Shown piece by piece: positions 26,801 to 33,937 of a stretch of DNA of 43,269 nt. The stretch's first letter is position 1. Every line of letters begins with the position of its first letter. This DNA comes from Collinsella aerofaciens (GTDB lineage Bacteria > Actinomycetota > Coriobacteriia > Coriobacteriales > Coriobacteriaceae). The notes below the pieces were generated by a model, which saw only the letters and a list, made by a program, of their open reading frames with translations, was not told the DNA's origin and did not search any database. The stretch lies in assembly GCF_015670745.1 (NCBI RefSeq), contig NZ_JADPCH010000020.1:1-43269 (forward strand), given 5' to 3'. Position numbers and translations under genes: made by a program.

Positions 26801-27083
26801 CGAGGGCGAACAGCAGCTGCTCAAGGGCGATCGCCGCATCATGAACCTGGTCAGCAAGGTGTGCAAGTCGTTCCATGTCGATTGTGGCGCGCTCGAGATG
26901 CCCTATGCCAAGACCGATGCCTATGCCGCGCTCGAGGCGAGCCGCCGAGCCCTCACCATCGCCGGCGTGGACGGCACGCGTCTGGCTTGCGCTCGTACCG
27001 AGGACGACCTGCCCCACAATGTCAACCCGACGAACATTGCCACGGTATCCGAGGTCGTGACCGAGGTTATCCGCCGTTCGTAG
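23886..27083 (+). CDS. Membrane protein with a split, degenerate M28 peptidase fold and a giant disordered insert
   Basis: A 1065-residue protein. Residues about 1-50 begin an aminopeptidase-like fold. Two hydrophobic hairpins follow (about 54-94 and 157-208) flanking VVVVAHYDSPRAE (about 133-145), the HxD metal motif of M28. The next M28 element reads SGAVCNKSSVAAML where the bridging Asp is expected. About residues 240-915 are low-complexity (Ala, Glu, Asp, Pro, Ser). The fold then resumes: VATGASDCDGAGMKAF (expected AEE position), VFFINLESVGAGRL and DLPHNVNPTN. The usual Glu-Glu is Ser-Asp. I infer a membrane-bound, probably catalytically altered member. It starts at ATG 23886 (GGAG 8 nt upstream). 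A small membrane protein follows 21 bp downstream. Confidence 0.75.
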   Translation: MANTQNYINHLLQNTGITPACSEEERLAAEDIAQIFRNHGFDPEVQEFNAPAPSRLAFAVTGILAFAGALLMGIGGGIGLVGTLLAIVGAVLYVLERTGRPVVSRLGKTGVSQNVIAYHKASGPLASPRNRPVVVVAHYDSPRAELLAREPYASYRALIAKLLPVATVAPAAVAILRILPLPGALKVLLWIVAILASLVALANAANIISNRHILPYTSGAVCNKSSVAAMLGVMDNVAPFQGENEFPDDVPFDTYFGEQKRRAEEMARAAAEYAAAQQQNDYGNTIEYEEPTYAEDEFGQPIAPDTQTEPEQGEAFDEQIEGFEGASADETLIGVIVPEDQNQAVQAEEFNDEVSAAEPVEEPVAAEPEPKLYRNAAGNIRFGSDAIRALGMLPESCTLDYEEGEEPTFEPEPAPVVTAPAPAVTVDDESAAVAAAVAEPEAVSAIDPAAGLDILAPAAPAQDVADESDDDYIEQPRRVSYESDTDFSAEIPVATPHADIASAFTSIGASASNFFKGALAKGRKFVDDFEEKRAAAREAAEQEAIAQQQAAEAARERAAQEFEQNEAMQSAPVDAAEATTSFESQQPASADVVEATTSFEAQQHVDSTMSFDAAQFDSTITFEKQGTAIAEPLPVSDEQGDAADDDEPIDAAEIQDAAEDEPVEANSDEEQYAAAEQDDSTEVEQEEVSAVSETPETDESRPYSTQIFTMPTPSGSGATVADVAPTQDETVDSLMAQISSQASPRPQMNVPDPASVPSPAPSSSPLASVPDPSLPSMKQANVASRTSLFDLPDPSAQVNDPFATAQGPEPTSAPVAPPMPVASGAQPIETISAPAPAAPKSRKRGLGGLFGRKKKNEQDSMSDWLGVEDDYDAKKSGRGIGSWDNFEDDNDGWKGGATSSDGASSEDMLSAVASMGDDELLGHDIWFVATGASDCDGAGMKAFLASHRDKLRGVFFINLESVGAGRLSVVTVEGEQQLLKGDRRIMNLVSKVCKSFHVDCGALEMPYAKTDAYAALEASRRALTIAGVDGTRLACARTEDDLPHNVNPTNIATVSEVVTEVIRRS

Positions 27084-27104
27084 ACGGAGCTCTAAGGAGT
27101 CAAC

Positions 27105-27323
27105 GTGTTTTCGTATATTAAGCGCCATTGGCCTGTCTACGTGATTTTGACCTTGATTGCCATTGCGTTAGGATTTGGGGCTGCCTACATCGTGGGTGCA
27201 AAGGGCTCGACCCCCGCCTCCGCAATCAGCGAAGAGGTGGAGCAAGAACAGAGTACGGGTGCCGATGGGATTCCTGAGTCCGAGCAGGCAATCGTTGATG
27301 GTGGATCTTCGTCTGCAGAGTAG
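27105..27323 (+). CDS. Small single-pass membrane protein
   Basis: A 72-residue protein of unknown function: one clear transmembrane helix at about residues 9-30 (WPVYVILTLIAIALGFGAAY), then an acidic, Ser/Glu-rich tail. It starts at GTG 27105 with AAGGAG upstream, in the same operon as the M28-like gene (21 bp gap), and is followed by a terminator. Confidence 0.75.
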   Translation: MFSYIKRHWPVYVILTLIAIALGFGAAYIVGAKGSTPASAISEEVEQEQSTGADGIPESEQAIVDGGSSSAE

Positions 27324-27344
27324 ATACGGCGATTTACATGATTG

Positions 27345-27382
27345 AAAGCGGGCGAGCCAGGGGACTGGCTCGCCCGCTTTTT
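27345..27382. terminator. Terminator between convergent genes
   Basis: A 15-bp perfect stem (27345-27359 with 27366-27380) with a 6-nt loop and five Ts on the plus strand. It ends the 23886-27323 operon; the opposite side has only three A residues, so it is less good for the minus-strand adhesin gene. Confidence 0.88.
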
Positions 27383-27389
27383 CATCGCG

Positions 27390-30300
27390 CTAGCGCTTCT
27401 TTGGGGTCGACCTAAGGCGAGCGAACCATAGGGCTGCGGCACCCGAGGTCAGGAGCGCGGTGATGCAAGCGGCGATGGGAGCTGATCCTGTTGCCGGTAG
27501 GTCCTGCGGTAGGGTACAGCGTTGAATGACGCTGTCCTCGTCATGTGACTCAAGTTTATCGCCGCCACCGTTGCGGCAAAGATCGACGCGCGCGCTGTTG
27601 GTGAGTGCGGTTTGGGGCGTATAAGCCGACGTTGCCTGCATGTGTACGACTGCGCCCCGAGCGTCTGTGCCAAGGATTGCTTTGGCATCGTCAAGATCGT
27701 CGTGCTCATCTTTGAGATCATCGCGGGTCCAAGAATCCGCATCGCTTCGAGTCGTAAAGTCGGCGGCTACCGCACCGTATTCAATGCGAATGCCCGTTAC
27801 GACGGTATTGGACGCAAGGTCGAGTTCTTTCGCCTCGAGTGTGGTGGATTCCGTGGTCGAGACATCCGCCTTCCAGAGGTGCCAGCCGTCGTAATCGACG
27901 AGGCGGCAATCCTCACCCAGACTCTCCCTTACTTCGTCGGACTCAATCCAAGGATTTTCGTGCCCATCGTCAAGTGTCGCGTTTGCCGGCTCATCGACGT
28001 CTGTTGAGTCCAACGGCGTCGTGCGATACCATACGTTGCACAGACCGTTGAGGTCGCCGATGGCGACGGGGGTTTCGATTGAGATGAATCTCGCCGTGCC
28101 GTCTTTGGCGCACTCAAGATCATCGGTAATCGTAAACTCATCAACCCAAGTAGCGGAATCGTTTCGAGCATCGATGGTATAGGAGAAAAGCCCATCACTA
28201 TTGGTTTGCGTCGTGGCGCGGTTTTTACCATCGCCGTTAGCCAACAGGCCCTTTTCGATAGGTTGGACAAGTTCCTGACGCTTGTCGACCTGCCCCTTGA
28301 TCTCGATGGGCGCATCCTTCATCGCGACGGATTGGACTTCTCCCGTATCTTTTATTTCAAACGTTATCTCCTCGGCAAGGTCATAGGTCCGCGGAGACAT
28401 CATTTCGCGCAACGAGTAGGTGCCAGGTGCAAGATGTTCGACGCGGTGCGGCTTGTCGGATGAGGTCCAGGAGTCTATTTCGGTTTTATCGGGACCATAT
28501 AAGGTGAGCTGTGCGCCTTCCACTTCCTGCTCACCGCTTGCATCGACCTTGGAGACATCAACCTTGGTGTAATCGTCGGATACGTTAAGCCGTGCTTCTA
28601 CAACGGGTGTTTTCTGGTCGGCATAAGTAAGGTCGACAATATGGGATGTCCGATCGAGTAAGAAGCCTGCCGGCGCTTGAGTCTCGACAACCTCGTAGCG
28701 TGCGGTGCCAGATCCCAGCGGGAGGTCGTCCGCGCGTGCTTCTCCAGTTTCATCCGTCGTGACGGTAGCGACAGTCTCACCGTCGAGCGCGGCAATGCTA
28801 CCGTCGGGGCGCACGATATCACCCGAGGCACGGATCTCAAAGACGGCGCCCGCGAGGCTGCTGCCGTCTACGGCATCGGTTTTAACGATCCTGATGTTTC
28901 CGGTCGCGGCGTGGTCATAATACGAGGCGATTGCAACGGGCGTTAGGTTCATGTCGGCGGGTATGTTTACCTCGATCTCCTCGCCGACAAGATAGGGCTC
29001 TTTGGCCGAGGTTTCGCGTACATAATAGGTGCCCGGCACGAGCGATTCGGGCAGTGTGACGGTCCCGGTCGCGTCAGTCGTAAAGGTGTCCATTACGTTA
29101 TGTGCTGGATACCAGCAAGTTTGTGAGACAGGTTCGTGATTGCTGTCGAGGAGTTGGAAGGTGAATCCGGCTAGTGGAACAGAAGCGCCTGTTTGGGCAT
29201 CGCGTTTTACAATCTGGAGATGCGTCGACAGCGCGTGGTTGTCCACGATATATTGAAGCTCGGAGCCGTTGGAAATCTGATTGGCCCCGACGGTCCATTC
29301 CCCTGCACGTTTAAAACCCTCGGGGACGGTTTCCGGAACCTCGCGAATCGTGTAGCCGGCACGGTCGTATGGGACAGCTCCGTGGACACCGGCGGGTCGC
29401 TTGCCTGTGCCGAACCATGCTTCGGGCTGATCTTTGGTGGAGGTAAAGCCATAGATGTTTGTGGTCAGTGTGCCAACAACCTGCTGAGAACTGTTGCTGA
29501 CAACCTCAAAGACAACACCACCCGCCGGTTGCTCCAGGCCGGATTGGTCGCTATTGCCGTAATCCTTGAATTTGGAAATCTCAAGGTCAAACGCAATGGG
29601 GATATCGGAAATGCGAGATTCGATCTCGACTACGCCTGAATCGCCGAGCTGGTCGGCTCCAACGGTATAGGTCCAGCTGTCGTTGGATGGCAGGTAGCCC
29701 TCGGGGGCTTTTGATTCGTAGATGGTAAAGGTTCCTAAGGGGACATCGACGAGGGTAGCCCGACCGCTTTCGTCGGTCGTGAGGATCTGCGCCCATCCAG
29801 GGGTTGATTGCGACACACACGTGAACTCTGCTCCTGCGAGTGAAGATCCCACCTGGGGGCCGGCATTCGTCGCGGCATCGAGTTTTACGATACGCAGGTT
29901 GATGGTGCCGGGCTGTTCATCAATGGCGACCTGTCCACCGTCATTCCCCGTGGTAAAGGCGATGCGATCACGACGGGGGACATAGCCGGCCGGCGCCTTC
30001 GTTTCAACTAGGTAGTATGCCGTGTTGGGCAGAAGTGTTGCTTGCGCCCGACCGTTGCTGTCCATCTGGATGGTGCCGACATGCGCGCCGCTGGCGCTCT
30101 CAAAAATATCGAATGTTGCCCCGTCAAACTGATAAGTATTGTTTCCGCTGGTAATGGCGGCGTTTGCAGACTGTTTTTTGAAGGAAACAGAGACCGCCGG
30201 CAGTACATAGAGCATGTCCTGACGTTTGCTGCCGCCCGATACGGCTCCTAGATAGCGTCGCGCGCGGTGCGGAGCTGCTTTGATGCTTCCTGATTTTGCG

Positions 30301-30821
30301 CTATCGTGGAGCCACCGCGCCGCCGCCACGACTTCATTGTCAGTGGTAAAGTGCCCACTCTTGGTTTTGCCCTGAGCGGTCGTGTAAGAGTAAGTACCGT
30401 CGACATGGGTAGTGCCGTTGAGCATCCATACGGCAAGCTGGGTTGCGGCGCGGGCGCGATCGGGTGAAAGATGGTAACCGCCAAACGACGTGGCGGTAGG
30501 ATATCCGTGACAAACGATTGCCGCGAACTCGTCGTCGAGCCACACCCAGCCTTGATCAAAGTTGAGCCATGGGCCGCCCGGCTTGGTGGGGCCGGGGCGC
30601 TCCTGGTTCATGCAGTAGGCAATCGAGGCGTCTTGAGCTTCATACTTGCCGATGAAGAAGGGCCCACAATCATCGCTAATAGTGCGGAAGCCGAGCTGAT
30701 CGTAGCCATCGACGGCAAATGCGGCTCCCGGTGTCAGGCAGCCGAAAAGCAGGAAGAGGAGCAGGAGCAGCGGACCTGTTGCGATTGCGCTGTGGACAGA
30801 GTGCGTGGGTGCGTTGGACAT
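27390..30821 (-). CDS. LPXTG-anchored adhesin with thioester domain and repeated Cna-B/SpaA domains
   Basis: A 1143-residue surface protein. Residues 1-36 are a signal peptide ending GAAFA. An N-terminal thioester (TQXA-type) domain carries IAYCMNQE (Cys about 69) and ATQLAVWML (Gln about 127), the pair that forms an internal Cys-Gln thioester able to bond host proteins. About six SpaA/Cna-B-like domains follow, each starting with a lysine strand (IVKLDAATN, LEISKFKD, IVKRDAQTG, IVKTDAVDG, VSKVDASGE), then a larger C-terminal domain. It ends with the sorting signal LPATG (about 1107), a hydrophobic stretch and a basic tail. GGAGCAGCC precedes ATG 30821. No sortase gene is in the window. The ~300 bp upstream hold no other gene I can support before the tRNA-Gly promoter. 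Confidence 0.9.
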   Translation of the reverse strand: MSNAPTHSVHSAIATGPLLLLLFLLFGCLTPGAAFAVDGYDQLGFRTISDDCGPFFIGKYEAQDASIAYCMNQERPGPTKPGGPWLNFDQGWVWLDDEFAAIVCHGYPTATSFGGYHLSPDRARAATQLAVWMLNGTTHVDGTYSYTTAQGKTKSGHFTTDNEVVAAARWLHDSAKSGSIKAAPHRARRYLGAVSGGSKRQDMLYVLPAVSVSFKKQSANAAITSGNNTYQFDGATFDIFESASGAHVGTIQMDSNGRAQATLLPNTAYYLVETKAPAGYVPRRDRIAFTTGNDGGQVAIDEQPGTINLRIVKLDAATNAGPQVGSSLAGAEFTCVSQSTPGWAQILTTDESGRATLVDVPLGTFTIYESKAPEGYLPSNDSWTYTVGADQLGDSGVVEIESRISDIPIAFDLEISKFKDYGNSDQSGLEQPAGGVVFEVVSNSSQQVVGTLTTNIYGFTSTKDQPEAWFGTGKRPAGVHGAVPYDRAGYTIREVPETVPEGFKRAGEWTVGANQISNGSELQYIVDNHALSTHLQIVKRDAQTGASVPLAGFTFQLLDSNHEPVSQTCWYPAHNVMDTFTTDATGTVTLPESLVPGTYYVRETSAKEPYLVGEEIEVNIPADMNLTPVAIASYYDHAATGNIRIVKTDAVDGSSLAGAVFEIRASGDIVRPDGSIAALDGETVATVTTDETGEARADDLPLGSGTARYEVVETQAPAGFLLDRTSHIVDLTYADQKTPVVEARLNVSDDYTKVDVSKVDASGEQEVEGAQLTLYGPDKTEIDSWTSSDKPHRVEHLAPGTYSLREMMSPRTYDLAEEITFEIKDTGEVQSVAMKDAPIEIKGQVDKRQELVQPIEKGLLANGDGKNRATTQTNSDGLFSYTIDARNDSATWVDEFTITDDLECAKDGTARFISIETPVAIGDLNGLCNVWYRTTPLDSTDVDEPANATLDDGHENPWIESDEVRESLGEDCRLVDYDGWHLWKADVSTTESTTLEAKELDLASNTVVTGIRIEYGAVAADFTTRSDADSWTRDDLKDEHDDLDDAKAILGTDARGAVVHMQATSAYTPQTALTNSARVDLCRNGGGDKLESHDEDSVIQRCTLPQDLPATGSAPIAACITALLTSGAAALWFARLRSTPKKR

Positions 30822-31075
30822 GGCTGCTCCTTATCCCTCGTGCGCCGCATGGGGAGGTTGCGACGCGTAGGATGAGGCTACCCCCGAGGTTCATGCGGGT
30901 AAGTACCGGAGCCTGACCAAAAGCTTGCCCAATTCCTGACAAATTGAGCTCAAATACAACAATCAAGCAAAAGTGCAGGTAGAAGATAGGGAGAACAGGA
31001 GGTCAAAGGTCCTCGTCTCCACAATTGACGCGATTTTCAAACGAATCTCCACAGCTAAAACAAGCATCGTCACCC

Positions 31076-31105
31076 TTGTATCGAACAAGACAACCGCGTT
31101 ATACT
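31076..31105 (+). promoter_or_regulatory. tRNA-Gly promoter
   Basis: TTGTAT (31076-31081), an 18-bp spacer and TATACT (31100-31105), 13 bp before the mature tRNA 5' end. Confidence 0.65.
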
Positions 31106-31118
31106 ATCCCCCACATAT

Positions 31119-31193
31119 GCGGGCATCGCCAAGTGGTAAGGCATCAGCTTCCCAAGCTGACACTCGCGGGTTCGAGTCCCGTTGCCCGCTCCA
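31119..31193 (+). tRNA. tRNA-Gly (anticodon CCC)
   Basis: Cloverleaf with acceptor GCGGGCA / TGCCCGC, anticodon stem TCAGC / GCTGA around the loop TTCCCAA (anticodon CCC), and T-arm GCGGGTTCGAGTCCCG. The CCA end is encoded (31191-31193). A terminator follows 11 bp later. Confidence 0.95.
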
Positions 31194-31204
31194 GTTAAAA
31201 GCAC

Positions 31205-31237
31205 AAGCACGGCACCATTACGGTGCCGTGCTTTTTT
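31205..31237 (+). terminator. Terminator after tRNA-Gly
   Basis: A 12-bp perfect stem (AAGCACGGCACC / GGTGCCGTGCTT), 5-nt loop, then T-run. Confidence 0.93.
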
Positions 31238-31248
31238 CAATAAAGTGC

Positions 31249-31264
31249 CGGGACTCGAACCCGC
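31249..31264 (-). repeat. Inverted copy of the tRNA-Gly T-arm
   Basis: The 16 bases at 31166-31181 in the tRNA (GCGGGTTCGAGTCCCG) recur exactly, in reverse complement, just after the terminator. It looks like a tRNA fragment in the opposite direction. Confidence 0.7.
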
Positions 31265-31334
31265 CAGGGTGTGAGCGTAAAGCAAACGCGAAGCGTTTGT
31301 AGCGAGCAGGCGAAGGCGCCGGCAGGCGCCTAAA

Positions 31335-31372
31335 GCCGGTGCGTATTTGCGAAGCAAATACGCGGACGTCCC
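31335..31372. repeat. 38-bp hairpin repeat, copy 1
   Basis: Contains GCGTATTTGC-GAA-GCAAATACGC, a 10-bp perfect stem with a GAA loop, inside a 38-bp unit that is 37/38 identical to 31463-31500. A related hairpin (CAAACGC-GAA-GCGTTTG, 31283-31299) and another (AGGCGCC / GGCGCCT, 31314-31331) precede it. The 422-bp gap 31194-31615 is otherwise non-coding. Confidence 0.75.
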
Positions 31373-31385
31373 GTTGCCCGCTCCA
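31368..31385 (+). repeat. Direct duplicate of the tRNA-Gly 3' end
   Basis: The 18 bases GTCCCGTTGCCCGCTCCA at 31176-31193 (tRNA 3' end with CCA) recur exactly here, 192 bp downstream. Such direct copies of a tRNA end are typical of attachment sites of integrative elements; the short interval suggests a remnant. Confidence 0.75.
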
Positions 31386-31462
31386 CCGGGCACGGGAGAC
31401 ACAGGGACGGCCAATTCAACAAAGTCCCCCTCGGCTTCGTGAGGCTGAGGGGCTCGCCCGCA

Positions 31463-31500
31463 GCCGGTGCGGATTTGCGAAGCAAATACGCGGACGTCCC
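31463..31500. repeat. 38-bp hairpin repeat, copy 2
   Basis: Second copy of the unit at 31335-31372 with a single base change (G for T at unit position 10), which weakens one pair of the stem. Confidence 0.75.
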
Positions 31501-31615
31501 CATGGCCGCTCTTGCGGCAAAATGTTAGGTTAATGCCTGCTGCCCATACTTGCACCTGCGCACGGTACAATGGTTGAGTTACGACCAACGTGCCAATAAC
31601 CAAAAAGGAGCCGCT

Positions 31616-32962
31616 ATGATCGATCGCTATACCCGCCCGGAGATGGGACATATCTTCTCCCTCGAAAACAAGTACGCCATTTGGCAGGAGATCGAGGTCT
31701 TGGCCTGCGAGGCCCAGGCGGAGCTCGGCAAGATCGGTATTTCTAAAGACGAAGCCCAGTGGATCCGCGATCACGCTAACTTTGAGAAGGCAAAGGTCGA
31801 TGAGATCGAGGAAGTCACGCGCCACGACGTTATTGCTTTCCTGACCAACATGAAGGAGTACATCGACGCCGATGTTCCTGAGGGCGACCCCAAGCCCAGC
31901 CGCTGGGTCCACTACGGCATGACCAGTTCCGACCTGGGCGATACGGCTCTGTGCTACCAGCTCACCCAGGCCTGTGACCTGATCATCGAGGACGTCAAGA
32001 AGCTCGGCGAGATCTGCAAGCGTCGTGCCTTCGAGGAGCGCAACACACTCTGTGCCGGCCGTACTCATGGCATCCACGCCGAGCCGATGACCTTCGGTAT
32101 GAAGTTTGGCTCTTGGGCCTGGGAGCTCAAGCGCGATCTGGACCGTCTCGAGGATGCCCGCAAGAACGTTGCCTTCGGTGCCATTTCGGGTGCTGTCGGC
32201 ACCTACAGTTCCATCGAGCCGTTCGTCGAGGAGTACGTCTGCGAGCACTTGGGCCTGGTGCACGACCCGCTGTCCACGCAGGTCATCAGCCGCGACCATC
32301 ACGCCTACCTCGCCGGCGTCCTTGCCACCACGGCGGCCACCTGCGAGCGCATCGCTACCGAGGTTCGCAATCTGCAGAAGACCGATACGCTCGAGGCCGA
32401 GGAGCCGTTCCGCAAGGGTCAAAAGGGCAGTTCCGCCATGCCGCACAAGCGCAACCCGATCACCATGGAGAAGGTCTGTGGCCTGTCGCGCATCGTGAAG
32501 TCCAACGCCCAGGTCGCCTTCGACAACGTCGCCCTGTGGCACGAGCGCGATATTTCGCACTCCTCTGCCGAGCGTGTCGCCCAGGCCGATAGTTTCATCG
32601 CGCTTGACCACATGTTCCAGTGCCTCATCCGCGTTATCGATGGCTTGCAGCTGTATCCGGCTCGCATGATGGCCAACCTCAACAAGACCCGCGGCCTTAT
32701 CTTCTCCTCCAAGGTGCTGTTGGCCCTCGTCGACACTGGCATCACCCGCGAGGACGCCTACGCTATCGTGCAGGAAAACGCCATGGCCACCTGGCACGAA
32801 GTGCAGGATTGTGTCTCCGGTCCCACCTTTAAGGAGCGTCTCGAGGCCGATCCGCGCTGCACCGTCAGCCAGGAGAAGCTCGACGAGATCTTTGATCCGT
32901 GGGACTTCCTCACCCGCATCGACACGGTCTTCGGTCGCCTGGAGCAGCTGAGCTTCGAGTAG
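31616..32962 (+). CDS. purB: Adenylosuccinate lyase
   Basis: Enzyme of de novo purine synthesis that releases fumarate from SAICAR and from adenylosuccinate. The 448-residue protein has the fumarase/lyase superfamily signature SSAMPHKRNPI, the TSSDLGDTA segment and GRTHGIHAEP. ATG 31616 follows AAAAAGGAG. It is monocistronic, ended by the terminator at 33006; purC lies 7 kb downstream in a separate unit. Confidence 0.97.
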   Translation: MIDRYTRPEMGHIFSLENKYAIWQEIEVLACEAQAELGKIGISKDEAQWIRDHANFEKAKVDEIEEVTRHDVIAFLTNMKEYIDADVPEGDPKPSRWVHYGMTSSDLGDTALCYQLTQACDLIIEDVKKLGEICKRRAFEERNTLCAGRTHGIHAEPMTFGMKFGSWAWELKRDLDRLEDARKNVAFGAISGAVGTYSSIEPFVEEYVCEHLGLVHDPLSTQVISRDHHAYLAGVLATTAATCERIATEVRNLQKTDTLEAEEPFRKGQKGSSAMPHKRNPITMEKVCGLSRIVKSNAQVAFDNVALWHERDISHSSAERVAQADSFIALDHMFQCLIRVIDGLQLYPARMMANLNKTRGLIFSSKVLLALVDTGITREDAYAIVQENAMATWHEVQDCVSGPTFKERLEADPRCTVSQEKLDEIFDPWDFLTRIDTVFGRLEQLSFE

Positions 32963-33005
32963 GGTTAACCTAATTCGGCCGTTTGCGGATGCATTCCAAC
33001 CTTTG

Positions 33006-33038
33006 GCGCCTTGCCCATCTTGGGTGAGGCGCTTTTTT
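33006..33038 (+). terminator. Terminator after purB
   Basis: A stem with GCGCCT / AGGCGC base extended by wobble pairs, then six T. Confidence 0.85.
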
Positions 33039-33100
33039 ATCGCCGCATCAGCCCCAGGTATACAATGAAATCCGACTGCTGTTTCGATGAAGGGAGGCTT

Positions 33101-33937
33101 GTGCCCGGACGTATCAAGCGAGCCGCCATCGTCTCGTTTGCGCTCATGCTCCTTGTTGCCGCCTGTGTGGCCGCCCTGACGTATACCGTTCGAAGCAGTT
33201 CTTCCTCCTCGAATGAAGCCGACAAAGATCTCCCGGTACTCAAAATCGGCGTTACGGATAACGACCCCTATGTGTATGTCGATACCACGGGCGATTACGC
33301 CGGTATCGATATCGACATCGCCCGCGAGGCGTGTGAGCGTGCGGGGCTCAAGCCACAGTTTGTCGATATTGACTGGAACGATCGCGACCGGCTGCTCGAA
33401 AACGGTGATATCGATTGCCTGTGGTGTGATTATTCTCCCTGTTATCGCGAGGATAAGTATTACTGGACCGAGCCGTATCTAACCGTGACGGTCTCGGTTG
33501 CCGCCAAGAAAACGAGTGGCATCAAGTCCTTGGCGCATCTCGATGGAAGCAAGACCATCGCGGTAATTGCGGGCTCGGTGAGTGAACGCCGATTGCTCGC
33601 AGGGGATCTGGAAATCTCGCCGAACGTGCAAATCAAATCGTATGGTTCTGCCGAACTCTGCAAAGCCGCCCTCGCCAAAGGGTATGTCGACTGTTGGATG
33701 GCGGACGTTCAGCCGCTTGACCGACTTGTCGCCCGGTATCCCGGCCTTTACCGCGTGTTCGCTGACAACGTTATGACGGTTGATCTGGGCGTCGCGTTTG
33801 ATGACGGCTATGAAGGACCGATCGTAAAGGATCTCAATACCGCATTGTTTGCCATGGACCGAGATGGCACGATTGACCGTATTGTGGGCAATTACAAGAC
33901 AGGAGCGACGACGGGCGGGCAAGGAGCAAATCCATGA
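33101..33937 (+). CDS. Family 3 extracellular solute-binding protein
   Basis: A 278-residue periplasmic-binding-type protein (SBP_bac_3). The N-terminus has a hydrophobic segment with a possible lipobox (LLVAAC), so it is exported or anchored. The domain starts LKIGVTDNDPYVYVD and includes GIDIDIAREACERAGL and MADVQPLDRL, typical of amino-acid-binding members. GTG 33101 has GGGAGG close upstream (3-nt spacing, short); ATG 33065 is an alternative. No ABC transporter genes are nearby; it overlaps a GGDEF gene by 4 nt, suggesting it senses a ligand rather than feeding transport. Confidence 0.85.
   Translation: MPGRIKRAAIVSFALMLLVAACVAALTYTVRSSSSSSNEADKDLPVLKIGVTDNDPYVYVDTTGDYAGIDIDIAREACERAGLKPQFVDIDWNDRDRLLENGDIDCLWCDYSPCYREDKYYWTEPYLTVTVSVAAKKTSGIKSLAHLDGSKTIAVIAGSVSERRLLAGDLEISPNVQIKSYGSAELCKAALAKGYVDCWMADVQPLDRLVARYPGLYRVFADNVMTVDLGVAFDDGYEGPIVKDLNTALFAMDRDGTIDRIVGNYKTGATTGGQGANP

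Noticed and set aside
31283-31500. Hairpin repeats considered as a CRISPR array
   Set aside because: Only two full units, irregular spacing, and no cas genes; they fit a small intergenic palindrome family instead.
31070-32797. 575-codon minus frame across purB and tRNA-Gly
   Set aside because: Runs through a tRNA gene, its terminator and the repeats, so it cannot be a real gene.
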